Assembly (NCBI GenBank): GCA_029207755.1
Contig: JARCOQ010000002.1
Location: 57,949,172-58,013,171, forward strand
Source: Chamaea fasciata
Lineage: Eukaryota; Chordata; Aves; Passeriformes; Sylviidae
Reading direction: 5' to 3'
DNA length: 64,000 nucleotides
The translations under genes and the position numbers were made by a program. Positions 54,536-64,000 of the stretch are shown here, piece after piece (the stretch's first letter is position 1; every line of letters begins with the position of its first letter). The notes beneath the pieces were generated by a model, which saw only the letters and a list, made by a program, of their open reading frames with translations, did no database searches and was not told the DNA's origin.

Positions 54536-55799
54536 TCAAATTCAGTTGTGGAACTATAGGGTGGCCAGGCTGAACTTCAGGCTCAAATCAGGCACCAAAA
54601 AAAACAATCAAAAGCTGTTTCTGAAAGGTTAATCTATAGCATCATATGGAGGTGAATGGATACCACTTTAGCAGTTGCTGGATTGAGGCATGGAAGTTCT
54701 TTTCACATGAGCTCCCCATGTTAACAGCAGCAATACAGTTGAAAATTTTTGTTGTGCTGTGTTTTGGCTCTGTGCAACAGCTTGACCTTTTCCTTGGCCA
54801 GGCAGTCCTGCTGTTCAGTCAACACATAAAGCCCTTTGCCTGTCCTGGGCTGGCAACATTTAATGGATCACATTAAACTCTGATTTGTGTCTTAAAGCAA
54901 TTAGCACAACTTTGGTTGGAAAAATCTCAATTTTCATTTTCCTTAAAAAATACTCAAGAAACTGGGAGCTGGAAGGAAATAAAAAGAAAAAAACATAAAG
55001 GGAATTTTGGACTCTGTTGACTTTGCAGAAAACGTTAAGAAAGCCAAATTCTTCACCCAGCCCTAATAATGAGGCTTAGACTGGTTCCAATAGCAGTCTT
55101 TGTACCATCTATTGCAAAAGCTTCATTTATGTTCTATGTAAAAAGTCCAATGAAGCATAGAAAACATGTAATTTGTGTAGAGAATGAGAGTTATGCAATT
55201 TTTTCTGGCATAAACAATGCAATAACTGCTCAGAAATAGCCTTTTGCATTTATGAATGGGGTCCATTATCTGCTCTACCTCTTCTTTTTGTTCATTCTGA
55301 GTTGGAGCGTAGTAAGAAAAGAAAGGCATCCTCCTTGCCTCAGAGCTCTGGTTTTCAAACAACAAGTGGATAACAATATATGACAGTTCATTTGTGTCTT
55401 CTGATTAAGGAGCAGCCATGTTTTACAGACACTTACTGAGTTGCCAGCCAATTAAACATTTCAATTTATTTTTATGTATTTAATTGGACTACCTTGCAAA
55501 TAGAGCTTTTCTGGAGTTTTCAAGCAGCTTAGACACTTTAAGGCAGTAGATAAGAATTACTGAACTATTATTATTGTTATTATTATTACTCTGATCACTA
55601 CTATTAGTGGGGAAGTCAGGGTAAATGCATAGCGGAGTATTTGCAAGGTATCTTTCTGGCAGAGTGAGTGTCCTATTAAATCACTTGTCTGTAAATAAAG
55701 AGCTATTAATTATGTCCTTAATAATTTTTTCAGTGTTTTTGCTGGTTGCATTTTTGGGAAGAAGAATTTACACAAGAGGTACTGACAGGGCTGCTACGG
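54536..55799. other. Unique noncoding DNA, nothing recognised
   Basis: No gene, RNA or repeat that I can support. The short (TTA)n-like stretch at 55567-55590 is the only simple sequence. The frame at 54646 (76 codons) shows no motif. Confidence 0.6.
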
Positions 55800-56056
55800 G
55801 CCCAGCAGATGACACAATATTTTCAGAATCTAGATTTTCAGAAAGCCTTTTGTAACATTCCACATGACATGCTCCTGCTTAAGCTCCAGGATGATGCAGG
55901 GATTCAGGGCAGGGCATGGGCAGAGATGCAGAACAGGTTGAAAAACAGCAAAGCAGTGATTAGAGATAGTTCCTGTGAATGAAGCTATGTCGAACCAGAG
56001 AAAGTGTTTTTTTCAGGTCCACAGGGGCTAGTGCTGCGTGTCATGTGCTTTAATTT
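55800..56056 (+). pseudogene. LINE reverse-transcriptase palm remnant, not typical CR1
   Basis: One reading frame on the plus strand contains DFQKAFCNIPHDMLLLKL (DFQKAF at 55833-55850), then GIQGRAWAEMQNRLKNSKAVI. After an in-frame TGA at 55980-55982, the same frame continues to SGPQGLVL (56013-56036) and MCFNL. In order and spacing these match RT motif A (DFxKAFDxVPHxxLLxKL), the GIxGxxxxWI..L..R.Q.V segment and motif B (SGVPQGSVLGPxLFN). The motif A aspartate is kept, one valine of motif B is lost, and the catalytic ADD motif is not found downstream. The DFQKAF/LLLKL/GIQG wording differs from the DFSKAFDTVSH wording of the CR1 copies elsewhere in this window. That suggests another clade of the Jockey/CR1/L2 group, or an old CR1 subfamily. 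Inactive. Confidence 0.75.
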
Positions 56057-56459
56057 GGAAAGATGATTTACAAACACAAAGAACAACTGCAATACGGTAG
56101 CATTTTTTTAGGACAAAAATAGAAAGATGATGAAGGAAGGCCATACAGACAACTAAACTTAAAAGGAAGTTAGGTTTGATTTGTAAATAGGTTGTCACAG
56201 GGGGAAATAAATGTAATATTGACAAATACAATGTAATAAAACTTTGGTGCTGCAAACCCCACTAAATTCTAACGTAAAGGGATCAAACTTGAAGGAAATT
56301 TGAAAAAATGAAACCAAACCAACCAAGCAAGCAAAAATCTCCCCAACACTTTTCAGGATAAACAGGAGTATTTCATGCTATCCTTTCTAAGAGCATATAT
56401 TTATTATTTTTCTTGCAGTAATAACAACACTAATACTTGGCACATTTAATTTCTTCAAA
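56057..56459. other. Unique spacer
   Basis: Nothing recognised between the two LINE-related segments. Confidence 0.55.
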
Positions 56460-56785
56460 TAGATCAACCTGAACAGGTTGACAGATATTGGTCATTACAG
56501 GAATTCAGTCAGCAAGGCATGCAGCATTAACAGCGGCAACTATGGCAAGCTCTGCAGCAAAACACCTGAAGGAGATAAGGAGGGGGTTACTGGAGTCAGG
56601 AACCCCCAAAAAGAGCAGAGAAATCTGTCAGGACCTGGAAGCTCTCACGAGCAACCACAGGCAAACAGGATGTGCAGAAGGACACTTTGTGCGGCAGTTT
56701 GTGTAGGAGAGCACAGCCACCCCTCTGGGCAACATAGGTTCCCACACAGTCAAAAGGCTCTGCTAGAAGCAGCATTGTGACACAA
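56460..56785 (+). other. Unassigned GC-rich segment with open frames, upstream of the CR1 endonuclease
   Basis: This is distinctly more GC-rich than the flanks, with two overlapping plus-strand frames (56478-56780, 100 codons; 56488-56706, 72 codons). The second reads like a charged helical peptide (AAKHLKEIRRGLLESG, then REICQDLEAL). Its position directly upstream of recognisable CR1 endonuclease, with the same orientation and composition, suggests more of the same element: the ORF1/ORF2 junction or the endonuclease N-terminus. I cannot match its wording to either. It could instead be another element into which the CR1 inserted. Confidence 0.4.
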
Positions 56786-58474
56786 AATATGGATGGAATA
56801 TTCTACAAGGATCTACCTGATATTTCACAGTCACTAGACCTTGTTCTTGTGGAAGGCTTGAGAGATGTCTACTGGAAACCCAATACAGCAGAGAAGAGGC
56901 AGTGTAGGAGGTCCCTTCAGAGTGTGGAAGAGAACTACTTGAAAGCTGGTAAGTGAGCCTACCAGGGGTGCTGTTGTTTACAAGTAGAGAAGGGCAGCTG
57001 GTGGGAGATATGGTGGTCAGAGGCCATCGTGGGCACAATGACCTTGAAATGATTGGTGAAGTACGGAAGTGGGTCAACAAAACATCGAGTTTGGACTTCT
57101 GGAGGGTGGATTTTGGCCAGTTTATTGGGCCAGGACATTGATGCAGAGAGTCCCTTGGGAAAGAGACCTAAATAACAAAGGGGTCAAGGAATGCTAGACA
57201 TACTTTAAGAACGAAATCTCTAAGGCACAAGAGCAGGCCATCCCTGCGTGCCAAAAGGCAAGCTGGAAGAGAAGACTGGCCTGGCTAAACAGGGAGTTCT
57301 TGATTGAATTCAGGGTAAAAAGAGGGATTTTATGAACTTTGGAAGAAGAGGCAGGCAATTCAGGAAGGGCACAAGAATGTCATTAAGTTAGAAGAAAATA
57401 TTAGAAAGATGAAAGCTCAGATAGAACTCATCCTGTGAGTTCACACAGCTGTGAAAGATTTTTAAAAGTGCTTTTATAAGTACATTAACAACTAAAGGAG
57501 GGTCAAGGAAAATCTCCATCCTTTATTGGATGTGAGGAAGGGGGGAACATTGTCACCAAGGACAAGGAAAAGACTGAGGTACCTAATGCCTTCTTTGCCT
57601 CAGTCTTTAATACAAAGACAAGATAACTTCAGGGCAACCAGCCCTGTGAGCTGGTAGACAGAGATGGGCAGCAGAATAAGCCCCCTGCAATCCAGGAGGG
57701 AGTAGTTAGTGACCTGCTCTGTACTTACACACAAAATTCTGTGGGGCCTGGATAGGATTCACCCAGGAGTACTAAAGGAGATACTATAAGAGCTTGCCAA
57801 GCCACCCCACCATTTATCATCAGTCCTGGTTAACTGGGAAAGTCCCAGCTAAATGCAGGTTGTGCAGTGCGACACCCGTCTACCAGAAGGGTCAGAAGGA
57901 GGATCTGGGGAACTACAGGCCTATCAGCCTGACCTTGTTGTTGGGGAAGGCTATGGAACAGATTATCTTGAGTGCACATATCATGTACAGGACAACCAGA
58001 GGATCAGGTCCAGCCAGCATGGGTTTAGGAAAGGCAAGTCCTACTTGACCAACCTGATCTCTTTTAATGACCGAGTGACCTGCCTAGTGGATGAGGGAAG
58101 CCTGTGGACTTCAGTAAAGCATTCTCTCCCAAAACATTCTCCTGAAGATGCTGACAGCTCAGGGTTTGGACAAGTGCATTCCTCTCTGGGTTAAGAACTG
58201 GCTGAATGGTGTGCCCAGAAAATGGCAATGAATGGTGCTGCATCCAGCTGGCAGCTGGTCACTAGTGGTGTTCCCCAGAGCTCAGAGCTGGTCTCAGTCC
58301 TGTTTCACATTTTTATTGAAGATCAGGATGAGGGAGTTGATGGAGTCACCATCCCTGGGAGCATTCAGAAATTGGCTGGCACTTAGTGCTGTTGTTGACA
58401 TGATGGTGTTTGGTAAAAGGTTGGACTCGTTGATTTTGGAGATATTTTCCAAACTTATTGATTCTCTGATTCAT
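56786..58474 (+). mobile_element. CR1 LINE, endonuclease to 3' tail, internally deleted
   Basis: This is the longest CR1 copy here. From about 56790 the translation follows the end of the apurinic-type endonuclease and the linker: SQSLDLVLVEGLRDVYWKPN resembles the family's SRSxALVLMGDFNxPDVCWKxN, then come EENYL and LDFWRVDFGQF-type wording, and nucleotide matches such as GAGCAGGCCATCCCTGCGTG and TCTCCATCCTTTATTGGATG. The RT begins with HQSWLTGKVP, GQKEDLGNYRPISLT (near 57911), a frameshift, then SQHGFRKGKSYLTNLISF. Motif A (DFSKAF, 58107-58124) directly follows GS-L with about five codons lost. Motif B survives as SGVPQSS (58263-58283) and FHIFIEDQDE. At about 58335 the sequence jumps straight to the 3' UTR (GAGTCACCATCCCTGGGAGC, then GGTTGGACTCGTTGATTTTG), ending in ATTCTCTG at 58460-58467. 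The catalytic FADD and thumb are therefore deleted. Several stops and frameshifts: inactive. Confidence 0.93.
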
Positions 58475-59931
58475 AATTCAAAAGGTCACCCATTCCTTAA
58501 AAGAAAGAAGTAAGGAGATGTAATGGGGCACGACATTTTCAGTGGAGGTCATTATTTTAGGATCCCATGAATAAATTTGTATCACCTTTGTAACTGCTTC
58601 TCCTTTCTCCTTTTCTATTTCACAATCACATTTGGGGTGAACACCACCTCTTCACTGATCACTGACAGGATCAATAGTAAACAGTTTCATTGTGTTCTTT
58701 TTTTTTTCTCTTCTTCATTAAGCAATCTATTTTCTTTTCTTTTAAGGGGAAAAAGCTGAGCAAAGTATGAGAGCAATTTTCTATATAAAACCTTGCTGTT
58801 GATAATGCTGTGTGACATTAAATAACTCCTCATGACATCACATGACACAAATTTGCTCCTTTGGAAACAAGAAAACTTTCAGATTTAGATTTCAAATAAA
58901 TGGCATTGACAGGGGGGACGGGAATTGTTTGCAATGTCTCATATTAAGGCTCTTAAATTGGTTTCTAAGTTCTTATGTAGTCAATAGGGAGATGCAGACT
59001 TTTTATGTTGTGTGAATAGCACTGTGAAAAAACCTGCATTCTTGATTTAAGGATCTACAATAGATGTTTCAATTTTAACACTGTAAATGCACAGTACAGG
59101 GCATCTGACAGCAGAAATTTCAGTATTTTTACATGATTTGTCTTTTCTACAGTGTTTCTAATGATTGCCGAATACTGTAGTATTCCTGGGGCTTCAGGAA
59201 CAAAAATCACAAGCCAATTCTCAATACTCTTTGTATAAATTCTGAGCTTTTAATTTTATTTTTTTTTTCCTGAAGGGAACAGCTTTGCTGTCATAGGAAG
59301 CCTGACAATAAAATATGACAGAAACAGGAATATACTGTCCTAATCTTGATTGGAGTCACATACTTTCAGATTCTGCTAGATGCCTCTTTTAGATGGATAT
59401 TAAGTAGTAGTAATGAGTTTATGCTGTTTAATTTTTAAAATACGCTGCCTTCTGTCACTCTTAAGTTTTAAATAAAGGCATTTGTGCTTTGCAATGGCTG
59501 CCACCTCCCTGAAAAGCTGTTGTCTGCAGATCCACAGAGGCCAGCCTAAACTCAGGCATGCAAAGGAGATTAAAGTGAACCTAGAAACTATAGGTTTCAA
59601 AGGACTACTGACTAAACACTGCTTTTCAACAAAAGTGATGCTATGACCTGGACCCTCCCAAAAGGAAATATAAGGAGATGTGGAATCCAAATATGATAGT
59701 GCTGAGGAATTCAAGAAAGTGTCAGCATATTGTTAGCTTGTGGTCTGTGACAATGTAATCTTTCATTGATGACTCATTCCAAAGGGAGAGAAGAGGTCCC
59801 CAGGCAGAGTGATAATGGTAAGCTTGGCCCTAGGCCTTTTAACCCCTGAACGAGCTCTCCCATCTAACATAAACTCAGTCAAAAAAAATTCAACAACTCA
59901 GGAATTGAAAACTTTGAAGGATTTTTATTAA

Positions 59932-59935
<4 letters not shown>
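58475..59935. other. Unique AT-rich noncoding DNA
   Basis: No gene recognised. The 104-codon minus-strand frame at 59400-59714 has no conserved motif. Confidence 0.6.
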
Positions 59936-59976
<41 letters not shown>

Positions 59977-60006
59977 AGCAAAAGCACACACACACAGATA
60001 CACACA
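59936..60006. repeat. T40 homopolymer followed by CA-rich repeat
   Basis: Forty consecutive T (59936-59975), seven unique bases, then CACACACACACAGATACACACA (59985-60006). The exact T count in an assembly is unreliable at this length. Confidence 0.95.
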
Positions 60007-61187
60007 TTCCTTCAGGAAGATTTAGGGAGTAAGACCAGCAGAAACCTCTGAAATTTGAGTCTGCCTCTTCATAGCTCTTTTGGTATTTTGCTTTTCATTC
60101 AAACCAAAGAGGAATGCACCTAACTGAAAAACACACAGGAAGAAACAGAAGAAATACAGTCTACATTTCCTATGGTTACATCTACATCAGCAATTATTTT
60201 GGCTCAGTTGAAGCTTTCTGTACAGTGGAAGCATGTGTGTCTAGCTATCAGCATCCATATTGTATTAGTTTCAGGAGATTTTCTTCAAAGTAGCTCTAGT
60301 TTGTTCCCATGAACTGAAGAGTATGATAGGTGGATGTATCTCCCAGTTTGATTTTATCATTCATGTTCTATAAAATTGCTCAAATATGGGATACAAGCTC
60401 TATTCTGAATGCAATACCGGTGTTCCACTTCAGTACTTTAGTAATTTGTAACTCAGATCAAAACATCAATGGTTATCTATAATTCTTAAAGAATATCTGT
60501 CACTACAGGCCTTAGGAGCAGTGAAAAATTATATGTCTCTACAAGTTCAAAGTTTTCCCATTTCATTTTGACCTTCAAAGTTATAATTGTTCTTTTACTT
60601 TTCATCTCAAGGCAAATATTATTTCTTGTTTTCACAACCAATTGTTTCTTCTTTCAGTACCTCTCAGTGTGGAGAGAACTATTTCCTATGCAGCTGTTAT
60701 TAGGGGTTCACTTGTCATTATATTGTGGTACATTGGTATTACGACACCATGCTGGTTAAGTTCCTCTCAAAATGATGTTGGCCTCCCACGTGTAGGAGGT
60801 CCCTTATCATCTTCAGCTGCATAACGTGTTGAACATCCTACAGCACCTATACTGGTAATAGGTCACAAATAATGATGTCCATATAGGGAGCTAAAAGCTG
60901 TTTTAGCTCTAAAGCGAAGTGGTGTGTAAATCACAAGCTCCTTAAAATGTTTTTCAGATTGTCAAGTCCTGATGAAGTTTTTTGGCATGTTATTGGCTGA
61001 TATTTGGCCAATATCTCTCTTGAGAAAATTATCTGGTGGAAGTGGTAGGAGATGTAAGAGAATCTGAGGAGACGCAATAGATGTTTGTCCTGCACTGAAT
61101 GCTGAAAAACACATTATTGCCTTTCCTTTATGGAAACTACTCAGAGAGATTTTACCTTTTATGAACAACCATTTGGAAAGAGAGAAA
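60007..61187. other. Unique noncoding DNA, nothing recognised
   Basis: No coding, RNA or repeat signature that I can name. Frames of 60-68 codons are treated as chance. Confidence 0.6.
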
Positions 61188-61357
61188 GAGGAAAGGAAAG
61201 GAAAGGAAAGGAAAGGAAAGGAAAGGAAAGGAAAGGAAAGGAAAGGAAAGGAAAGGAAAGGAAAGGAAAGGAAAGGAAAGGAAAGGAAAGGAAAGGAAAG
61301 GAAAGGAAAGGAAAGGAAAGGAAAGGAAAGGAAAGGAAAGGAAAGGAAAGGAAAGGG

Positions 61358-61436
<79 letters not shown>

Positions 61437-61438
61437 AA
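61188..61438 (+). repeat. Compound purine microsatellite (GAAAG)n-(GAAA)n
   Basis: About 33 perfect GAAAG pentamers (to 61355) pass through a short GGA junction into about 20 perfect GAAA tetramers (61358-61438). The plus strand is purine-only for roughly 250 bases, and for longer if the flanking AGAGAGAAAGAG is counted. The long Lys, Glu, Arg and Gly frames (+) and Phe, Leu, Ser and Pro frames (-) are artefacts of the repeat. Confidence 0.99.
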
Positions 61439-62029
61439 TGCATTCTTTTGTCTACATAAAAATATTTCCTGTAGCTACATGATAAGTTACAGATTTCTCA
61501 ACAGACATTCAAGAGACAGAAATTAAATTAGAATTGATTCCTTGCATATCACTTTGACATACCTTCCATTTCCAAAAAATATTAGAGACTTGGATTAACA
61601 CTTGAAATATTTAGTAATTAACTTACTGTCTGCCTTTTTTAAAAAAAATTTTTTCAGCAAGCTTTTAACAATTACATTATTTTCTTCATTGAGAAAAAAA
61701 ATAATATAAACACAGAAAAAACAAAACATCAGTACAGGGTAAGTCTATTAAGATCACTAAAGTTTTTTTACAGATTAACTCACTCAGGAAAATCCCTACT
61801 CTAAAATGGATGATAACACTGTTAACAGTATCCACCACACTAGGATACGGCATGTTTTTATCCATTTTCCTGACAGTGCATGGGTGGGGGGATGGGATGG
61901 GACTCTACATAACTGGGGATAGTTGTTTTGATTTGTGTAGGAAGACACACAGATCATGGTTTGGATATGTTATGGGTACAAAAGACTCAGTTTGGAGGAA
62001 TTACATTTATTGTCAAATTAATTAAAAAA
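61439..62029. other. Unique AT-rich noncoding DNA
   Basis: Nothing recognised. The 71-codon frame at 61810 has no motif. Confidence 0.6.
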
Positions 62030-62665
62030 AAAGCAGGAAACAGCTCCTCCCCCTCACTGAGGAAAAATGGTTAAACAAAAATTTAGGCAAAACACCTATC
62101 TTTTCCCCTTCACAAGCTTAGCTTCACTCCTGTTACTTTGCATCTCCCTTCTTGCTATCCACTGTCCTTGTTTTCACACAGGCTGTTCTCAGTCCCTTAG
62201 GCGAGGTGATGGGTGGTGCAGGATGTTTGGGTCAGGGTACAAGAGTTTCTATCTGCCATGTTTTTTCTTCATTCCTTTGTCTTCTGCTGCTCTTCCCTTC
62301 TTCCTCCCATGCATTAGTATGAGTCCTCCACGGGCTGCAGTCCTTCTGGAGAAGTATCTGCTCAAGTGTGGGTTACTCCTGGGTCACAGGCTCTTTCTGG
62401 GTCTGATCTGTTCTGCCACAGAGCACCACCCACTGCTTTGGCTTTTTTTTTTTTTCCTTTTTTATTCTCATGATTTTGCCCTTTTTCAACTTTCTGCTAC
62501 CAGCCTTACAGACAAGCTCAGCTATGGCCAGTGGTGGGTCTGTCGTGGAGCTGGTTGGAACCATCTGAAACTGGCTGCATCTATCACAAGGCATCTGCTG
62601 GCCTTGTTTCATAAAGGCTACTCCTGCAGCACCCTTCCCACTGCCTAAACCTTGCCATTTATACC
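62030..62665. mobile_element. Avian interspersed repeat, probably endogenous-retrovirus-derived, family unassigned
   Basis: Phrases here recur in a repeat I know from bird genomes. They include CTCCACGGGCTGCAGTCC, GACAAGCTCAGCTATGGCC, then AGTGGTGGGTCTGTCGTGG, AGCTGGTTGGAACC and CATAAAGGCTACTCCTGCAG, then CCTAAACCTTGCCATTTATA. The usual copies carry several GGGCTGCAG-containing phrases and end ACCAAAACCTTGCCA, in the same order as here. The composition is pyrimidine-rich and more GC-rich than the flanks. The 193-codon frame at 62067-62648, the longest in the window, lies wholly inside. It reads as Leu-, Cys-, Pro- and Phe-rich with no viral or host domain, so I do not call it a gene. I believe the family is ERV-associated, but I am not certain of its name or orientation. 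Confidence 0.6.
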
Positions 62666-64000
62666 AAATACAGGATACTGCTATCTTACAATGGCTTTTG
62701 AGACCAAGCATACCACACCAAAATTGAAAATATTTCATTAGGAAGCTGTTCGCTCTAAGATCTTAAAAACTGATGAAACAAGCTAGCAAATTAACATAGA
62801 ATGAAGACAGCCTTAAAGGGAGGGTGTATTGAATGGAGGCAAACATCAGTACAGGATTTACAAAGGTTAAAACTAATGTTTCCAGAGCCTTTTGAAGCAA
62901 TGCCTGTTGAATGTGCCATCTGGAGTTCAGCCAATGTCAAATGGGTTCATTTTAACAGCATGGTGGATCAAAGCACTCAGAGCTTACCCACTCAGTGAGC
63001 AAATCACAAGTGAACAGGCTGTCATACAGGTACACTGACACTTGGAAAGATGGAAACACTTAACCCTTCTAGTTGCTGGGTCATGAACTACTCTTGCAAA
63101 GTTGCCAAGAAAGAACATTTTGGATCAATTTTTAAGACATAATTTATTTTTCTCCTGAAATCACAGTCTGGCTTGATGCTTCTCTGCAATTAAAAAGATT
63201 GTTTGTAGTCGTTCAATGTTTCACCTCTTTGCAAACCTCTTTGCTCAGTCATTCTCAAAGCAGTGGCTTGCTCTTATAAAAGTTAAAAAAGAAAAGATTA
63301 AGAACTTCCATTGTATCAGAATCATGCAATTTGCTTTCTGACAGCTAGAATGCATCTTTCTATCTTGAAATTTATTTGGAACATCTCTTCAGGCATGCTG
63401 CCAATCTCATGTACATCTGTTGCAGTTTTAAAATATTTTTGGGAGTATATAAAAGATTGTTTTTCCCTCCAAAAAAGGTGTGCAGAAATCCAGGCAGGCT
63501 ACTTGGTTGGTTTGGTCTATCAATTCTGCTTTGAAATTTGATCTATACCATATTTTCCTCTGCAATTCCCAGCTACATTTCTCAGGATTTATGTACCCAA
63601 AAAGACAGAACTTGTACTTCTCAGATTTTATCTTGTCATTATATAAAATAATAGTCACTCAAAGAAAACTCTGTTCTGCATTTGTACACAGAACCTTTTT
63701 TGTGAGGATCCTCCCTTTTCCTTAGAATATGGCAGGTACAAGTAAGCATCAAAGAGGACATTGCTTCTTGCTAGAAACAATCAAAAACTGGCAATCTAAG
63801 TGAGAAAAGCTCAGGGCTAAACAAGAAATCCTACTGATGGGAAAAACATTATTTAAGCCTTATCCTTCTCCAAGTTCTCTGGAAAACATACACGGATTTG
63901 AAAAGTGATGTAGAACCTGAAACATTTAATTCGGGGCATAGAGAGCCATCTGTATTTCTTGACTCAGCTCCAAAAATTTAGCACCCTAATTTCATTCTTG
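62666..64000. other. Unique noncoding DNA to the window end
   Basis: No gene or repeat recognised. The 121-codon minus frame at 62373-62738 mostly overlaps the preceding repeat. The frames at 63311-63725 overlap on both strands and show no motif. Confidence 0.6.

Noticed and set aside
54750..54780. GTGCTGTGTTTTGGCTCTG as an LTR fragment
   Set aside because: It resembles a phrase in avian LTRs, but flanking sequence on both sides fails to match.
59976..61100. Processed pseudogene on the minus strand tailed by the 40-T run
   Set aside because: No polyadenylation-signal complement next to the run and no recognisable coding sequence.
61130..61526. Long Lys/Glu/Arg/Gly and Phe/Leu/Ser/Pro frames of 94-121 codons
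   Set aside because: They are direct translations of the GAAAG/GAAA microsatellite, in which stop codons cannot occur.
62067..62648. 193-codon frame as a possible gene
   Set aside because: It lies within a repeat, has no recognisable domain and has an abnormal composition.
1..64000. CRISPR arrays, operons, phage or bacterial mobile elements
   Set aside because: Repeat spacing, composition, CR1 content and lack of coding density all indicate bird nuclear DNA.

Overview
This window is AT-rich vertebrate nuclear DNA, almost certainly from a bird. The main evidence is repeated remnants of the CR1 LINE, the dominant avian retrotransposon. They include its diagnostic 3' end with ATTCTRTG-type octamers, and endonuclease, reverse-transcriptase (RT) and thumb-region protein fragments. 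Two LTR-type segments and one further GC-richer repeat also match my memory of sequences common in bird genomes. One LTR opens and closes like a family widespread in neoavian birds (TguLTR5-like). CpG is sparse, homopolymers and microsatellites are common, and nothing resembles bacterial gene organisation.

I find no intact protein-coding gene, no convincing exon of a host gene, and no tRNA, rRNA or CRISPR array. The open frames are short, mostly under about 120 codons. The few recognisable ones are pieces of transposable-element polyproteins. The longest (193 codons, about 62.1-62.6 kb) lies inside a repeat. The window is best read as a gene desert or the interior of a very large intron.

Layout: 1-10.9 kb is unique DNA with a plus-strand CR1 3' end (4.9-5.3 kb), a minus-strand CR1 RT remnant (7.66-8.09 kb), a TA microsatellite, a GT-rich tract and a minus-strand CR1 C-terminal/3' end (10.36-10.92 kb). 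10.9-36.6 kb is long unique AT-rich sequence with one degraded solo-type LTR (21.73-22.19 kb) and small simple repeats. 36.65-37.34 kb is another minus-strand CR1. 37.3-51.2 kb is mostly unique, with a small internal CR1 scrap, an LTR end near 44.1 kb and several A/C- or G/T-rich low-complexity tracts. 51.2-58.5 kb is the repeat-dense part: an unassigned GC-richer block, a CR1 tail scrap, a minus-strand CR1, an RT remnant of a different-looking LINE, an unassigned GC-rich block and the longest CR1 (endonuclease to 3' tail, internally deleted). 58.5-64 kb holds a 40-base T run, a 250-bp purine-only compound microsatellite and the avian repeat at 62.0-62.7 kb.

No genes work together here. What the window records is successive retrotransposon insertion and decay. 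Every RT copy I can read lacks its catalytic FADD motif or has lost that part of the domain, so none looks capable of moving. I did not find a new biological system. The items most worth a second look are the non-CR1-like RT fragment at 55.8 kb, the unassigned GC-rich blocks at 51.2-52.5 and 56.46-56.78 kb, and the purine tract at 61.2 kb.
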